Assembly: GCA_964036275.1 (NCBI GenBank)
Contig: OZ038439.1
Location: forward strand, 13,993,095 to 14,057,094
Length of the DNA stretch: 64,000 bases
DNA from: Litoditis marina
Taxonomy: Eukaryota > Nematoda > Chromadorea > Rhabditida > Rhabditidae
Reading direction: 5' to 3'
The notes below the pieces were generated by a model that saw nothing but the letters and a program-made list of their open reading frames with translations, was not told the DNA's origin and searched no databases. Positions 1 through 11,600 of this stretch are shown piece by piece. Both the position numbers and the translations under genes were made by a program. Positions within the stretch are counted from its first letter, which is position 1; each line of letters begins with the position of its first letter.

Positions 1-11
1 AGACGACCAGG

Positions 12-443
12 TTATCGATTATCACAATCAACTGCGGCCGCAACAGTTGCAACAGATCCGGCCAAATGACAAATATGACGAAAAAGACGAAATTCACTCG
101 AACTAACAGGAAATACCTCCGATGGTGGCAAGAAAAACGAAGATGATTTCGACCCTGCCACTGGGTCTTCCGTAGAAGTAGATTCACTCGATAGTCTTCG
201 AATATAAACAAATTGGCAGAAAATAGTAGAGAGCGGGGATTGACCTGACCGCACGCGTGTGTAGAGAAACGCGAATGATGTAGAGAAACGCGGATATGAT
301 ATGAACTCCTTTTTATCTTCCAGTCTGTCTCTCTTCTTACTCATTTCAACCCGTTGATTTCCCCCATTTCTCCTTTCCTTGTTTTCTTGAATAGCTGAGA
401 TATTTTCAGGTTTCGGCGCCTCCATTCCAGTTCGTAGGGCCAC
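12..443 (-). CDS. Unassigned open reading frame at left edge
   Basis: A 143-codon open frame reads leftward from an ATG at 443 to a stop at 12. I do not recognise the product. The first third is strongly charged (Lys, Arg, Glu) and the last third is Ser-rich. The middle is coded by a repeat in which the 13-mer CGCGTTTCTCTAC (minus strand) occurs twice within about 35 bases, suggesting repeat-derived sequence rather than conserved protein. A plausible donor lies near position 117, so part of the frame could be an exon of a gene that runs off the left edge. It has no paralog in the window. It may be chance. Confidence 0.2.
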   Translation of the reverse strand: MALRTGMEAPKPENISAIQENKERRNGGNQRVEMSKKRDRLEDKKEFISYPRFSTSFAFLYTRVRSGQSPLSTIFCQFVYIRRLSSESTSTEDPVAGSKSSSFFLPPSEVFPVSSSEFRLFRHICHLAGSVATVAAAVDCDNR

Positions 444-748
444 CGCGGTTGGTTGTTTCTTATTTTCAATAATATTTCCGACATATTTTAATCATTGAAG
501 ATTTCATCCACAAGAAAATCATACTTTTCGAAAAGTTTGGAAAGTTATATTTCTTTTTGCCGTTTTACCCACCTCGGTGTCAGTTTTCCGGAAGTCGAAT
601 GAAAACTAAATCCATATATTCTGTGTATTTTGCTATAACTCAGAGAACAAATAAGTTTTAAGCTTTTTCTCATGTTTTGTCGGTTTTCGTAGCAGAAAAA
701 CTCTTGCGAAACTTTACCACCGTTTTGCATAAAAACCACTACACCCAT

Positions 749-3734
749 ATGAGTCTCTCAGGTACTGCTTCATGCTTCACCACTTCTAGTGTTTGACAGT
801 TATTTCGTAACAGTACAGTTTAGATATTTCGAGTGAATCAATCTTCGTTAACTGTCCACACGTGTTCTACATCCCACCCATTTTCTTCTACATTAAAATG
901 TCTTCCAGACATAAACAACAACGGACCTTCTAATTTGGATGACAGTTTCAAGATGAAAAATCCTCACAAACTCTTCGATTTATGGTAAACCACACTTCAT
1001 AGAACCAAGTTGCATTTCCAGTCCTTTCATCCATTCTGCGTATCTCTGTTTTGCACTCTCTTTCTCCACTCTCACACCCCGGCGAGATACAATCATAGTA
1101 TGTAAAACAAAGGGACGCAGGATGGGATCAAGCGGCATACGCGTATATGCTGCCAGATAGCTAACATAATGCCTAGAGGTAAATTGAATAGTCACATAAA
1201 TTTAGCATTCTAATGACGCATCGTGCACTTTGTTATTGCTCGTTTCTGAATTCTGCTGTGATTAACATGTTCACGTGACTGTGCATTTGACATCTTATTA
1301 TTGTAACATGGACTGCTACACAATTTGGTTGATTCTTTTAGTGATTGTTTTTTGAATGATAAACTTTACTTCAAAGAAAATTTGTTGTTCAGCGAAGGGG
1401 AGGTTGAAACAAAACATTTGATTTAGTTGACCATGTCTGTACTTTGATCAATTTGGGCGTTATGCTCTCTGTGCAGACTAACATTCGACCCCTTTCTGGA
1501 GTAGGTTTCAGGTTCAAAGAAATTGCTTCTCGTAAAGAATTGTTGGAAGCAGAGTTCAATAAGGTGAATCTGACCACTGTGGGAAAGTGAGTTGGTTACA
1601 CGGTAGTTCACGTGAAGCTCACGTGATCCTATCCACTACGTTAGTACTTTGTAGGATACTTGAATGTGTTTCCAATGATATGGCAAGGGTGAACAATTTT
1701 CTAGAAGGGTGTATACATCCTTGAGCAACAGCAACATGTCATCTCAGCCAATCACGTTCGCAGCGCTCTCGACGAGATAGTGTGCAGGTCAAAGAGACGC
1801 ATACTAGCCAGTCTGGGCCTCTCAGAACGATTAGCGCCAATTCTCTGCGATTTCCAAAAGCGAGAGAGCTTGTAGGTCAATGATACCGCAGACTTGCTGA
1901 ATTACTCTGCGTCTCTCTGAACTGCACACTCTCTCGTCGAGGCCGCAACAAAAGTGGCAGGCCAATTAGTTGTTAGTTTTCTGAGCTCATTGGCAAGTTG
2001 CCTTATGCTGCTCCTTGGCAATATGCAAAAGTTTTGCAGAGAAAACCGAGATAGATACAGTTCGTTTCATTTGCACTGAGACTCATTGGCATCGTGCCAA
2101 AGTTTTCGGACAACTATTTCTTGGTGCAAACATAGGTATTCTGGAAATGTTTTTATGCACGTGCTCTTATAAAACTGAACAATCGTTAACAGAGATCGGC
2201 AGTTTTTTGAAGAACCGTGGTGGTGTAATACAGGCTGGAATTTCATTGGCACGCTGCCAAATCTCAGTGTGAATGACCGGAACTATATATTCCAGAGACC
2301 TACGTCCCACGTCAAGAATGGTTCTCATGAAGTCATATGACGACGAGGGGTTCACTTTCTTCTCTCAGCGGGGCAGCCGAAAAGGCAAGCAACTGGCCGA
2401 GAATGGTCATGCCGCCATGCTGTTTTTCTGGCCTCTGCTGCAGCGACAGGTGGGCATCTATACTACACAAGTCTAGATTGGAGAAAACATTTCTTCCAGT
2501 TCATTGATGTACAGTATGATATTCCGGGAGGTATTCAACCCTGTTTTGTATGAACCCAACATGAAGCTCAGAGAACGAAAAGTCGGTAGTAATTTTCACG
2601 CAGACGTTATTCGACGTTCAACTTATTGAGGTAGAATCGCCTTCACCTCGAACTCTTGCAGTTGTTTGGTTGATATAGGTTCAGTTGTGTTCATAAAGCT
2701 CTGACAAATGATGGTTGTTTTTGTGCATTATTGTCATCTGAAAAACGAGATTTATTCTGACTGATCTATCTTTTACTCTTTGAAGGTCCGTATTGAGGGT
2801 ACCGTCAGCGAGCTTTCTGAACGGGATGCGGTTGACTTTTGGAATACGCGCCCCATCGCTAACCGCATCGGGAATGCGTGCAGCCAACAGAGTACGGTAG
2901 TCGAGAGCAGGGAGGTGGGTACAGTCTATTTTAGATACATTTGACATTCAACAGTGAGACGTTGAAACTTTCCTGTACATTTTTGACATGGTAATGTCAC
3001 CGTTAACCTTACGCCCAAACGAACCACAGGACAAGGCAGAACGTAAATAAACTTCGAATCAGATGTGCACTTTGTTATTCGATGTTTTTTCAATTCTCAC
3101 GTTTTCAATTTTATTTCGGGCCAATTATTTGACAACTAGTCTTCAGGCATTGATGACCAAAAAGAAGGAGCTGGAGGATGTGGTCGCTCGAGACGGTCCC
3201 CAGGCGATTACCAAGCCTCAAACGTGGTCAGTTTATTGTTTAAGTACACATTTATATATTGATTTTTAGGTTTATTAAAATATGATTGTACACGCTTATC
3301 AGGAGAATAAGAAGTGACCGTGGCATTTATTGGGAAGTATAGACCTTCTCCGCCCTTGTTTGTACGGTTTTCCCGGAGAGATAGTTTGAAAATTGAGTTT
3401 GAGGAAATTGACATTTCCACTGATTCGGACAGTCGCCAAAATTTTATTTCACGCGTATTTTTTTGTTACTGGCTTCATGAGTAGTTTTAGTTGTCTTTTG
3501 GGTATAATATGGTGATCTTGACTCACCTGTTCAAACAACATCTACTTATTCTATTCTATTCTTGTTCATGTTTTGTATTATCGTTGCAGGACGGGTTTCA
3601 AACTGGTTCCAGACTACTTTGAGTTTTGGCACAATCAAAGTGATTGTCTCCACGATAGAATCGCCTTTTCCAAGGATGCCACCAACGGAAAACCAGTCGA
3701 GAAAGGATGGTTCATCTGCCGACTTTCGCCATGA
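749..3734 (+). CDS. Pyridoxamine 5'-phosphate oxidase-like protein
   Basis: PNPO oxidises pyridoxine or pyridoxamine 5'-phosphate to pyridoxal 5'-phosphate using FMN, in the vitamin B6 salvage pathway. Exons inferred: 749-761, 909-984, 1512-1586, 2296-2449, 2786-2914, 3147-3226, 3590-3734; their sum is 672 bases with consistent phase, giving 223 residues, close to animal PNPO length. Visible family blocks are TVGKDLRPTSRMVL (about residues 52-65), the phosphate/FMN-binding SRKGKQL (82-88), a QRQVRIEG-like strand, and a C-terminal FEFW...LHDRI...RLSP ending. The catalytic R-L-H-D-R motif reads C-L-H-D-R (Cys195) and W-Q-G-Q reads W-H-N-Q, so activity is doubtful. The 13-base first exon is the least certain part: it was chosen because it supplies ATG and the right phase. 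Intron 3 holds a foldback MITE. Confidence 0.85.
1202..1300 (+). repeat. About 95-bp dispersed repeat (GTTAGCATTC family)
   Basis: The copy here begins TTAGCATTCTAATG, passes through GCACTTTGTTATTGC and ends near CACGTGACTGTGCATTTGAC. Further copies: 35787-35885 and 46119-46215 on the plus strand, and about 10817-10910 and 48250-48345 on the minus strand. The ends are short and weakly inverted (GTTAG). It is probably a small DNA-transposon derivative. Confidence 0.6.
2075..2273. mobile_element. Foldback MITE, CACTGAGA...TCTCAGTG family
   Basis: Terminal inverted repeats carry CACTGAGACTCATTGGC on the left and the complement of GCCAAATCTCAGTG on the right. Relatives lie at about 33698-33853 and 45511-45713, where the ends read ATTCCCACTGAG. 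No open frame is present, so it is non-autonomous. It lies in intron 3 of the PNPO-like gene. Confidence 0.7.
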
Positions 3735-4246
3735 TTCTCATATGTATTGATTTCTCCAATGAATCTTCCTGATGTATTAATTCTACAAACAAATTTCTCA
3801 TATTTGCTCACATACTATCGAAGATATCCGTCAACCTTTATATATAGATAATATGAAATAGTCAATAACGTTTGGTTTGTTGAAGCTTGAGTTATCAAAA
3901 TGATATCAAAAATAGAAATAGAACACTCTTTATTTTGGTGAACCTACTCTATTCTGTGTCTCATTTCTCTATACCTAACACATTCGATTGGTGTACGATA
4001 TATTCAGAAATTGAATTAGCCGTTCTTTCTGTCCTTCTCCAGCTCAATAGAATTCGATTGAGGTACTGTGAACTTGATGCAACTGGTTGTACTGTACTGT
4101 GAGACTCTATACTACAGGAATGTCGTGTGACACTGACGGAAAAAATATGTTTTTTTCCTGTTTCGAGTTCGGATTTGGATATTGAGATTGGAGTTTGGAC
4201 TAACAGGATTCGTTGAGCTTAAAAGAACTTTTACGTTTACCATTCA

Positions 4247-4570
4247 GTTTCGTGAAGTCATATAGTAAGGAGGGGTTCACTTTCTTGTCTGAACGCGGTA
4301 GGGTTGTTAGAAAAAACTCGATCTCGAAAATATCGAAATAAACTCGAAATTTCGAGTCTCGAGTTCAAATCAAAATTCGGAAAACTCGCAAATTTCAGAA
4401 CTCGAAAATTTCGAAACTCGAAAATTTCGAAGTAAAAACTCGAAACTCGAAAAATTTTCGGAAACTCGAGAAACTCGAAATTCTCAACTCGATAAACAAC
4501 CCTAAAACGCGGCATTTGTGAGGCAACTGGCAGAGAATGGCCACGCCTCCATGTCGTTTTTCTGGCCTCA
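4247..4570 (+). pseudogene. Truncated PNPO-like exon, interrupted by a MITE
   Basis: Bases 4251-4298 and 4505-4570 match the exon of the upstream PNPO-like gene at 2296-2449, from the KSY..EGFTF segment to the ..QLAENGHA..FFWP segment. The two halves are split by a 206-bp element at 4299-4504, and even without the element the reading frame shifts between them. No other PNPO exon is seen beside it, so this is a partial tandem duplicate that died. The neighbouring gene is the obvious source. Confidence 0.8.
4299..4504. mobile_element. hAT-like MITE with AACTCGAAA-rich interior
   Basis: It begins TAGGGTTGTTAGA and ends AACAACCCTA, the inverted complement. It is flanked by GAACGCGG at 4291-4298 and AAACGCGG at 4505-4512, an 8-bp target duplication with one mismatch. 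The interior is almost entirely degenerate repeats of ACTCGAAA/TTTCGA. The termini are shared with the elements at 20183-20808 and 57376-57499. Confidence 0.8.
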
Positions 4571-5183
4571 GTTCGAGCCAGTTCATGGAACTACTGCGCG
4601 AGCAATATTCCGACTCTTTTGATGAAGCGCATTTTGTTTTTCAGCAGGTTTGCATTCTGAATATAGTACAGTTATCGTCAGACACTTTTGTCTGCTGATT
4701 TATTTGGTAAACTTATACAACTCATTTGCAAATTTGTTTAATTTTTTGTTTGTTTCTTGTATTAATAAACCTCTACACCACATCATGACCAACCTACTAT
4801 AAAGTGGCTGTGAGGGAAGGAAACCACAACAAGTCTTTGTAGTCACAAAGCTGATTTATCCTCTATTTCAGTGCACGTTTTTCCTGGTGCGCGGCATTAA
4901 TGTCTTGTGAACTTTACCATAGTTCCCAACTAAACTAGTTCACTGAGAACCGAGAGGAATGATGAAAGTTCCGTGGAATTCGACGGGTTGAGTGTTTTCC
5001 AGTTTTCGGAACCGAACAGTGGTTTGTTTTTTAACGAATTTTGTCACGTAACTAAACGGACGGCAATGCAATAGTTTGACCAAGAATTTGCGATACAAAA
5101 CTCCACGCTTTGTCCGCAATATTGTGTGGAACTTGAGCTCGAGCGCCAATCTCGATGAAAACAAAATTTCACAAAACGTTCAT

Positions 5184-7347
5184 CTAGTACAATCCGAAAT
5201 AAATAAGAATATCGACGAAAACCCCTTTGTACTTGTTTTGGTGTTGCGCAGATTCGGTGGTTCCAGCTCCATTAGTAGAGGGATGAGGACTCACAGAGGA
5301 AGTATTAACAGTCGGGTGAGCTGGAGGAGCTGCTTTGGGGGTGTTTCTGATGGTTGGAGTTGTAGCGGAAGTGGTAGTAGTACTAGTTGTACTGGTCGAG
5401 GTTGGCGCTGGAGCAGTTGTAGTACTAGTTGTACTGGTCGAGGTTGAAGTGGGAGCAGTTGTAGTACTAGTTGTATTGGTTGAGGTTGTGGTAGGAGGAG
5501 GTTTGGTTGTAGTTGTACTGGTGCTGGTGGTTGTAGGAGGAGGTTTTGTAGTAGTTGTACTGGTGCTGGTGGTCGTAGAAGTTGAAGTAGGATAAAGTTT
5601 CGCGACAAGGTCTGAAAATTAATTAATTCAAATAAAATAATTCAAATAATCAAATAATTGAGGTTCAGACTTAACAGTGTAGAGAATAAAGTGAGTATAG
5701 AAATGGAAAATGTGCGTTTCGCCGCTAACCTACAGAAAAGAAAACCCGTGAGTTGCCTAGAAGTACGTTTTCACGTCACTGGCTAGCGTGGGAATGAATC
5801 AAATCATCAAAAAAACTGACCATTGAGCTCCGAAACGCATTTGCTGACAAGATTCCTGGCCACGTTTGGTCTCCCTTCCACAGTCTGAAAAAAAACGTAC
5901 ATTGGAAAAAAGATTCATAATCGTTCGTAATTTAACTCATATTTATTAACTCATTTTTTTCTCAGGTGTCTCAGCTTTGTATACTGTGTTTTGATTCTGA
6001 GCTCCGAGAGCCAACAATAAAATTTAGAGAAAGTGATTGTTAAATGTCAAAATTGTACAAACACCCGCCACTAACGTAAATGAGGGGGGGGGCTGAAAGT
6101 TACATGTCTGACAATCTTTAACAATCATCCCTCACCCCTCGAATTTTAGTTAAAACGGAGCCATGTAACCCTCACCGTGAAATGTGAAAGTACCAAAAGT
6201 ACCACATTACTAATGCCAGCTCAATCATGAAAGTGGGTGGTGAAAGTAAAATGTTCCCGTAGAACAACTTCAATCGACTGCAACAGTGGAGAGAAAAACG
6301 ATTCCGTATGTTATTCTAATAGACAGAAAAAGAGGAAGAATCCCCAATCACGATATCTCAATTTGAGGAAGGACGATTATGTGGTCCAGTCTTAACGCTT
6401 CAGTCCTTTAAACTGCAATACAATTTTCAATTGCAATTTAAAGAACCATTGACACGGGATTGGTCCACATAATAGTCCTGCTTTGAATCAACCAACGTTC
6501 TTCACTCAACTTCATCCACTGGTTCATCCACAATTCGCATCAAAAGAGAAATTCCCAAACCTGATTGAATTCTCCGATATCCCCGTTGCAAAAGTCAGTG
6601 TCGCAGAAACACTCGGCGGGCAATCTCGGAGGGTTCATGACGCAACTGTTGGTCTGTGAGAATTACATTTATATGAAATCTTGTAGTTAGATGCCGTTAC
6701 ACACCCTATCTCAAACATTTCAACCGAATAACGACGGAATAAAACTGAATACACAACGAGATAGGGCAACGTACACCGTAATGCATGCTTTGAATAGAGT
6801 GAATGTCAAGAAACTGATGATTTTTTTCATAAGCTATAATTACATAATTAGTTTCAGTGTTCAACCGTATCTTTTCGAAACCGAGTAAAGAATTTGTTTA
6901 AACGTGAACAAATGTTCTGCATTCATATTCTCATAACCAAAGTACGTATGCTAGAAGATCCCCGCGCCTTCATTCCATCCTGCGTCTCTCGCTCTCCCTT
7001 AGTATTTCGCGTTTCTCCTACCACGCCGGGATGTAAGAGCAGAGAAATAGCGTGTGTTTGAGGAGACGCAGGATGGTATGAAGGTGCCGGGATCTTCTAG
7101 CATACGTATTCCGGTCGCTTTGGCAGCACTCAGAATCAGAAATTACCTTGACCGCGACTTTCGATAACACATTGCAGTTGAACTGACAGTGTGAGCCGTC
7201 TAACTCCGTTCTTATTTTGCAAGTTTCTCCTATTTTGCATTGCTTTTTGTGAGGCAGTTCGCCCGGCTTTTTCGAATCGTATTTGTAACATTGCAGGCCA
7301 CACGAGCCAGTCACCAGGAAAACTGCAAAGAAATACATGAAAAACAT
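5184..7347 (-). CDS. Secreted ET-module protein with Thr/Pro-rich tail
   Basis: Exons in order of translation: 7347-7147, 6653-6561, 5884-5821, 5611-5184 (201+93+64+428 bases, 261 residues, phases consistent). Residues 1-17 form a hydrophobic signal peptide. Residues 20-90 are a cysteine-rich module with C20, C37, C43, C54, C58, C71, C82, C84, C89 and the terminal pattern C-F-C-D-T-D-F-C-N, which fits the nematode ET module. Residues from about 128 to 215 are nearly all Thr, Ser and Pro in imperfect repeats such as TSTSTTTTKPPP, typical of O-glycosylated mucin-like stalks. The last residues are hydrophobic (DILIYFGLY), possibly a weak membrane or GPI tail. The role is not known to me; secretion or surface display is inferred. 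The first exon overlaps the end of a foldback MITE. Confidence 0.75.
6063..6260. repeat. GC-run repeat related to 31.7-31.9 kb
   Basis: The stretch contains CACTAACGTAAATGAGGGG, GTCTGACAATCTTTAACAAT and AACGGAGCCATGTAAC. The same segments in the same order occur at about 31755-31890. It sits in intron 2 of the ET-module gene and has no coding potential. Confidence 0.55.
6369..6480. mobile_element. 110-bp foldback MITE (GGACGATTATGTGGTCCA)
   Basis: The left end GGACGATTATGTGGTCCA is matched by the inverted right end TGGTCCACATAATAGTCC, with an inner inverted pair around CTTTAAACTGCAATACA. A second copy is at 31188-31304 in intron 8 of astacin gene D. Both lack an open frame. Confidence 0.75.
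6940..7116. mobile_element. Foldback MITE (TACGTATGCTAGAAGATC)
   Basis: The left end TACGTATGCTAGAAGATCCC is complemented at the right end by GGGATCTTCTAGCATACGTA. Inside is a second inverted pair built on ATCCTGCGTCTC / GAGACGCAGGAT. The closest relative is at 58893-59060; more distant relatives with the GAGACGCAGG core lie near 1100, 9120, 17113-17277 and 60240-60300. Confidence 0.8.
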
Positions 7348-8624
7348 TTACGGTGCTATTGAGATGTTGTACTCTCTCATCCTACCTTCACCCCTCCCCC
7401 CTCTCGATGAGATTTTGTTTAAACTACAGTAATTCCAGAGTGGGTCCGGTCAGGCCGTTGTAACATAAACACTACTAGTCCGTTTTTTTCAGCTTTTCTG
7501 TGTAATACTTGTGGGAAAGTTGGTCTATAATTTGGCTAATTTCAACGGAATTCTATTTTTTTCAAACCAAGATTAGAGTGTGTTTTGAACTGAGTGCTCA
7601 GAAAAAGTGCGGTGAGAGTGATTCTAGATTTCATCTGGGCTAGATTAACGGCAGATGTGTCACGTTTTCTGTGCTTGATCAAACTACAATTCAGAATTAG
7701 TCATGCCCTATAAGATTCAACCAACAACTGACCAAGGCAGAGAGCGGGATAAAAAAGCTGCATCCTTCGACTGACGCAGAGAAGAAAATGAGTTATCTGA
7801 ACTTCTCTCGGATTCAGTTGCAGCGGTTGGCATGAAAACCCACGAAAACGGGAAAAGCCCCGGAAAAAAACATGATACCTCAACCGGAATACCGTTTTCT
7901 CGAAAAGAATTGAACCCGTGAATTGCATGGGAATCTTAACAAACTGTCCAACCCGTTTCACGTTTGGAAACGTTGAGAATTTTCGGAAACGGGAAAATTT
8001 TGTGAAACAAGTTGGACGATTTGTTGGAGTTATCAATTCACGGTTCCACTCTTTTCGGGAAATAGTATGCCGGTTGAGAGGCTATCTTTTTCTCCACAAA
8101 GAACTGCTTTGATTAATTATCCTCGCATGAATCTGCCCGTTACTTCATTGTTCTGTAGTATTGGTTTGCTGATTGAGAGAATAACTAAGAGCAACTTAGT
8201 TCTGTTACTTGGATCTACTCAATCATACACTATTTGCTATTTCGTCTTCTGACCGATCAGTAACGAGCGCTCTCCTCGAACCGCGTCATCAACTTGACAG
8301 CGTAGCAAGCCATTCAACCTCACGAGAAACTCATATCTGTTTTGCATGAGAATCGCATGAACACCTCATGACCGGCTCGTGACATTCCAATGTTGAAGCA
8401 TAGTAATCGATAGTATCTCATGAGAAGCTCGTGAGATGTTGCTCATGACGTATCTCATGAGGATTTGATTCTTGCTTGAGCTTTAACTGAGGTCGTAGTG
8501 ATACAGAAATAAACATTTGATTGTCGTTTTTTCTAGAATACACTCTTTCATTTTGAGCTGATATTCCGTGAAACACATCAACACAACCTTTATTTCCCAT
8601 GCTACATTATTAGCTATTAGAACT
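7348..8624. other. Spacer between ET-module gene and astacin A
   Basis: This spacer separates the 5' end of the ET-module gene from the 3' end of astacin gene A, both on the minus strand. I see no convincing exon. Bases about 7880-8090 form an imperfect inverted repeat (GAATTGAACCCGTGAATT pairs with AATTCACGGTTCCACTC). Bases 8280-8470 hold a decayed copy of the TCTCATGAGA repeat also found at about 45770-45910 and 52670-52855. Confidence 0.5.
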
Positions 8625-11600
8625 TCAAGGAGCAATTCTGTACTGAAAGGTGAACATGGCTCGATTTTGTCTTGAGAATCCGCGAATAACGGCTGTCCCT
8701 GTCGAATTTATCGTTGTGCCAACGATGTCCGAGGTAGAACAGAAACTGAAATTAGACTTGTTGTTAGGTTGATTGTGTGTGTGTTTTGATCACAACCATG
8801 ATATTATAGTTTTGCCATTAGGTAATGACTGTCCCAATTGCTCTCCCACCCTCATATTTTAAGAAGGACAAACGTTTCTCTATAAAATCGTGTGGCCCTT
8901 TTTGCAACCGTTGGCTTGTATCTAGTTTTTCTCGGTTCAGTGTTTTTGGTTTAACTGCACTCTGTCAAATGAGATCCCCCCCACCCTTCAGCATAAACTT
9001 TGCCTATTTCCATCCAGTAGGTGGCCGTATTCACATATATTTCTTCATCCCAGTCTGCGCCTTCTCAATTGAACGCTATTTCTCTGCTCATACATCCCAC
9101 TGGTTGTGGAAAAACAGTGTGCAGACGCAAAATGGAATGGAGGTGTCAGGATGTTCTATCCTAGACCCTCGAAAATCCAAAAAACTTGCTTGTTAAATCA
9201 ACACAACACTGTTCGTATTTGCTTCACAAATTCATTATATCTGACCTGATAGTTTAGGACGGTACCACTCATTCATGTTGAATAGGCACTTTTACAACAA
9301 GGTGCTTTTTCAATACAATGACTGGCGTTAGTTCTTATGGATTAGTGGTAGTGTGCAATAGTTATAGGAATCAATCAGGCTGTATTCAGTTCACAAGCAG
9401 TCTTCTGGAAATTGTTTAAGAAGTTAACCTGATTGGGTTTGATGCCGAATTGTCGTCGATGTATATTTGACCTCCTTCGAGGACACACGACTTGGAAGAG
9501 TAGTCCATGTTCACATCCGTGACTTGTATTTCAAGCCACTCTATCGGGTGAATGGGCTGTAATATACATAAGTGTCAGTTTTTTTTTCGAAATTAAACGA
9601 AAATAGAGCAGCATGCATACTTGTGGGAAAGAAATCAAATAAATTGAATCTGGTTTGTACGTGCACTGTGTAAATGCATTTCACAGTGTCGGAACAGTTC
9701 ATGAGTTTATTATACTATTTTCCGTTTCTACCGAGACTCCTACAGTTTGGAAAACGTTTCTGATTCCATTACGGGATCGGTACCGTTCGTATTCAATTCT
9801 AACTCCTTATTATTTCAATAGTCTTGGAATAGCTTTTCAATAGTCCTGGCATAGTTTTTCATTGGGCAGTTGGAATACTGTATAAATTTCCAGAACTTAG
9901 GAACGTTGTAGACTATATTAACCAACCTGGATTGTCCAGAAGCACTCGTATACACCCGGAATCGTGTTGTAATCTTTCACGCCAACCTCAACGTCCACAC
10001 TCTGCCATTCGTCTGTTGGCTTAAATGAATTTGATGACCGACTATTTACTGATTCGATTAGCACTTGCATAGATGATAGTTATGCTTGGTCTCTATATCT
10101 CCGAAAAAGATGTAGTTCACACCATTCCTACTGAGACTCCTACAGTAACTTTCCGAAGGCTGTTATGGAGCTGAAAATGTAGTTCATGGAAAATTCTCTC
10201 GTATGTTCACTGTACCACAGAAAAGATCAACTTCTGCGATCAAAAGTGAGTGAGCAAAACGGCTTGGAAGTTTCGAAATCCTACTGTAGGAGTCTCAGTA
10301 GGAATGGAAAAGACTATATCGAAGTGCTGAATTGATTCTCTGCCAACCGGGAAGCCAGATTTGTGCGACCTCGTCGAAGAGTGTGATGAGAGATACGAAA
10401 ATTATCTAAGCCTGTCTGCGGACTTATTGAACTCCGTGTTCTGCTTTTGATAGCTTGCTACTCGCAGTAAATTTACGTCAGTGTTTCTGAGTGAGTGCGG
10501 TTGTTGATTACCAGCCAGCATGTAGGAGAGTATTTATATCAAAGATACGAATATGAATTGGCCGCTCGTGAAACCGCGCCCTCTACAAAATTGAGAGTTT
10601 GCTATTCAAAACGGTTTGACAGGACCTATACTCTTGATTCACACTGAGGCAAACCAATACTGATTGTTTACCATAATCTTACCGTAAGACTGGCACCGCA
10701 CCTCCCAGTCGCCACTTGAGGCGCATTTCCGGGACCTCTGAATGATAAGGAGTAATAGTATAGTGTGTGAATTCATTTATTCATCCAGAATATCAGTCAT
10801 AGTAGAGAAATGCGTTGTTGTGTGCACAGTCACGCGAAACATGTTAAACACTGAAGAACTCTGAAACGTGCAATGAAAAAGGGCACGATTCATCACTAGA
10901 ATGCTAACTTTACTTGACTACTCAATTTACTTTTAGTATACTACCTGTGTTGACATCTGTCGCCCGTCCATGCATCAGGACAAAGACAAGTATTGCAGTT
11001 GTTCGGATGAGCAACTCCGCCATGCTCACATTGGCGGTGGGGACATCCTGGAGAGGAATAAACTAATCGAAACCATTGTTTATCGGCCGAGTGATTATAT
11101 CAGAACCAAACAGTTTAATTTTTCCGGTGTTCGATCGGAAATGGTGCTAGTTGATGGATAAAACACGGTAGGTACTGTTTTGAGCGTGAGTAGACCAACC
11201 GAAACACAACAATCGTGAAAATCAAGAAGGGAAGCTCACTTGCTGTACAACCGTAGTAGTCGTTGATCATCAGAAAATCGAGGAGTTGAGCACTCTCCGT
11301 TCCCATCGTTTTTTGATACAACGGATTGATGGCCAGCATCACGGGCTGGTCGGCGTTTATTCCAAAATCATCTGGAAGCAAATGCTCCTAGAACCACATC
11401 GGAGTATTCTCTTTCTAGTGGTCTTCCCTCAAATCCGATGGTACTCCAACTTGTTTGGTTTCATCAGAGTATGTTCATTTTTTTAATCCTTCGGGTCTTG
11501 CAACTTCATTCGTATTTTTAATTTGTGAGTTTGTTGAATGTGAACTAGAACAATGATATATTTGTGCTTTTCTGCAACTTGTATACCGTAGGGAACAAAA

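Noticed and set aside
5291..5608. Minus-strand Leu/Pro/Gln-rich and plus-strand Val/Gly-rich open frames
   Set aside because: They are other frames of the Thr/Pro stalk exon of the ET-module gene. Low-complexity coding DNA opens several frames at once, and only the Thr/Pro frame joins in phase with the upstream exons and a signal peptide.
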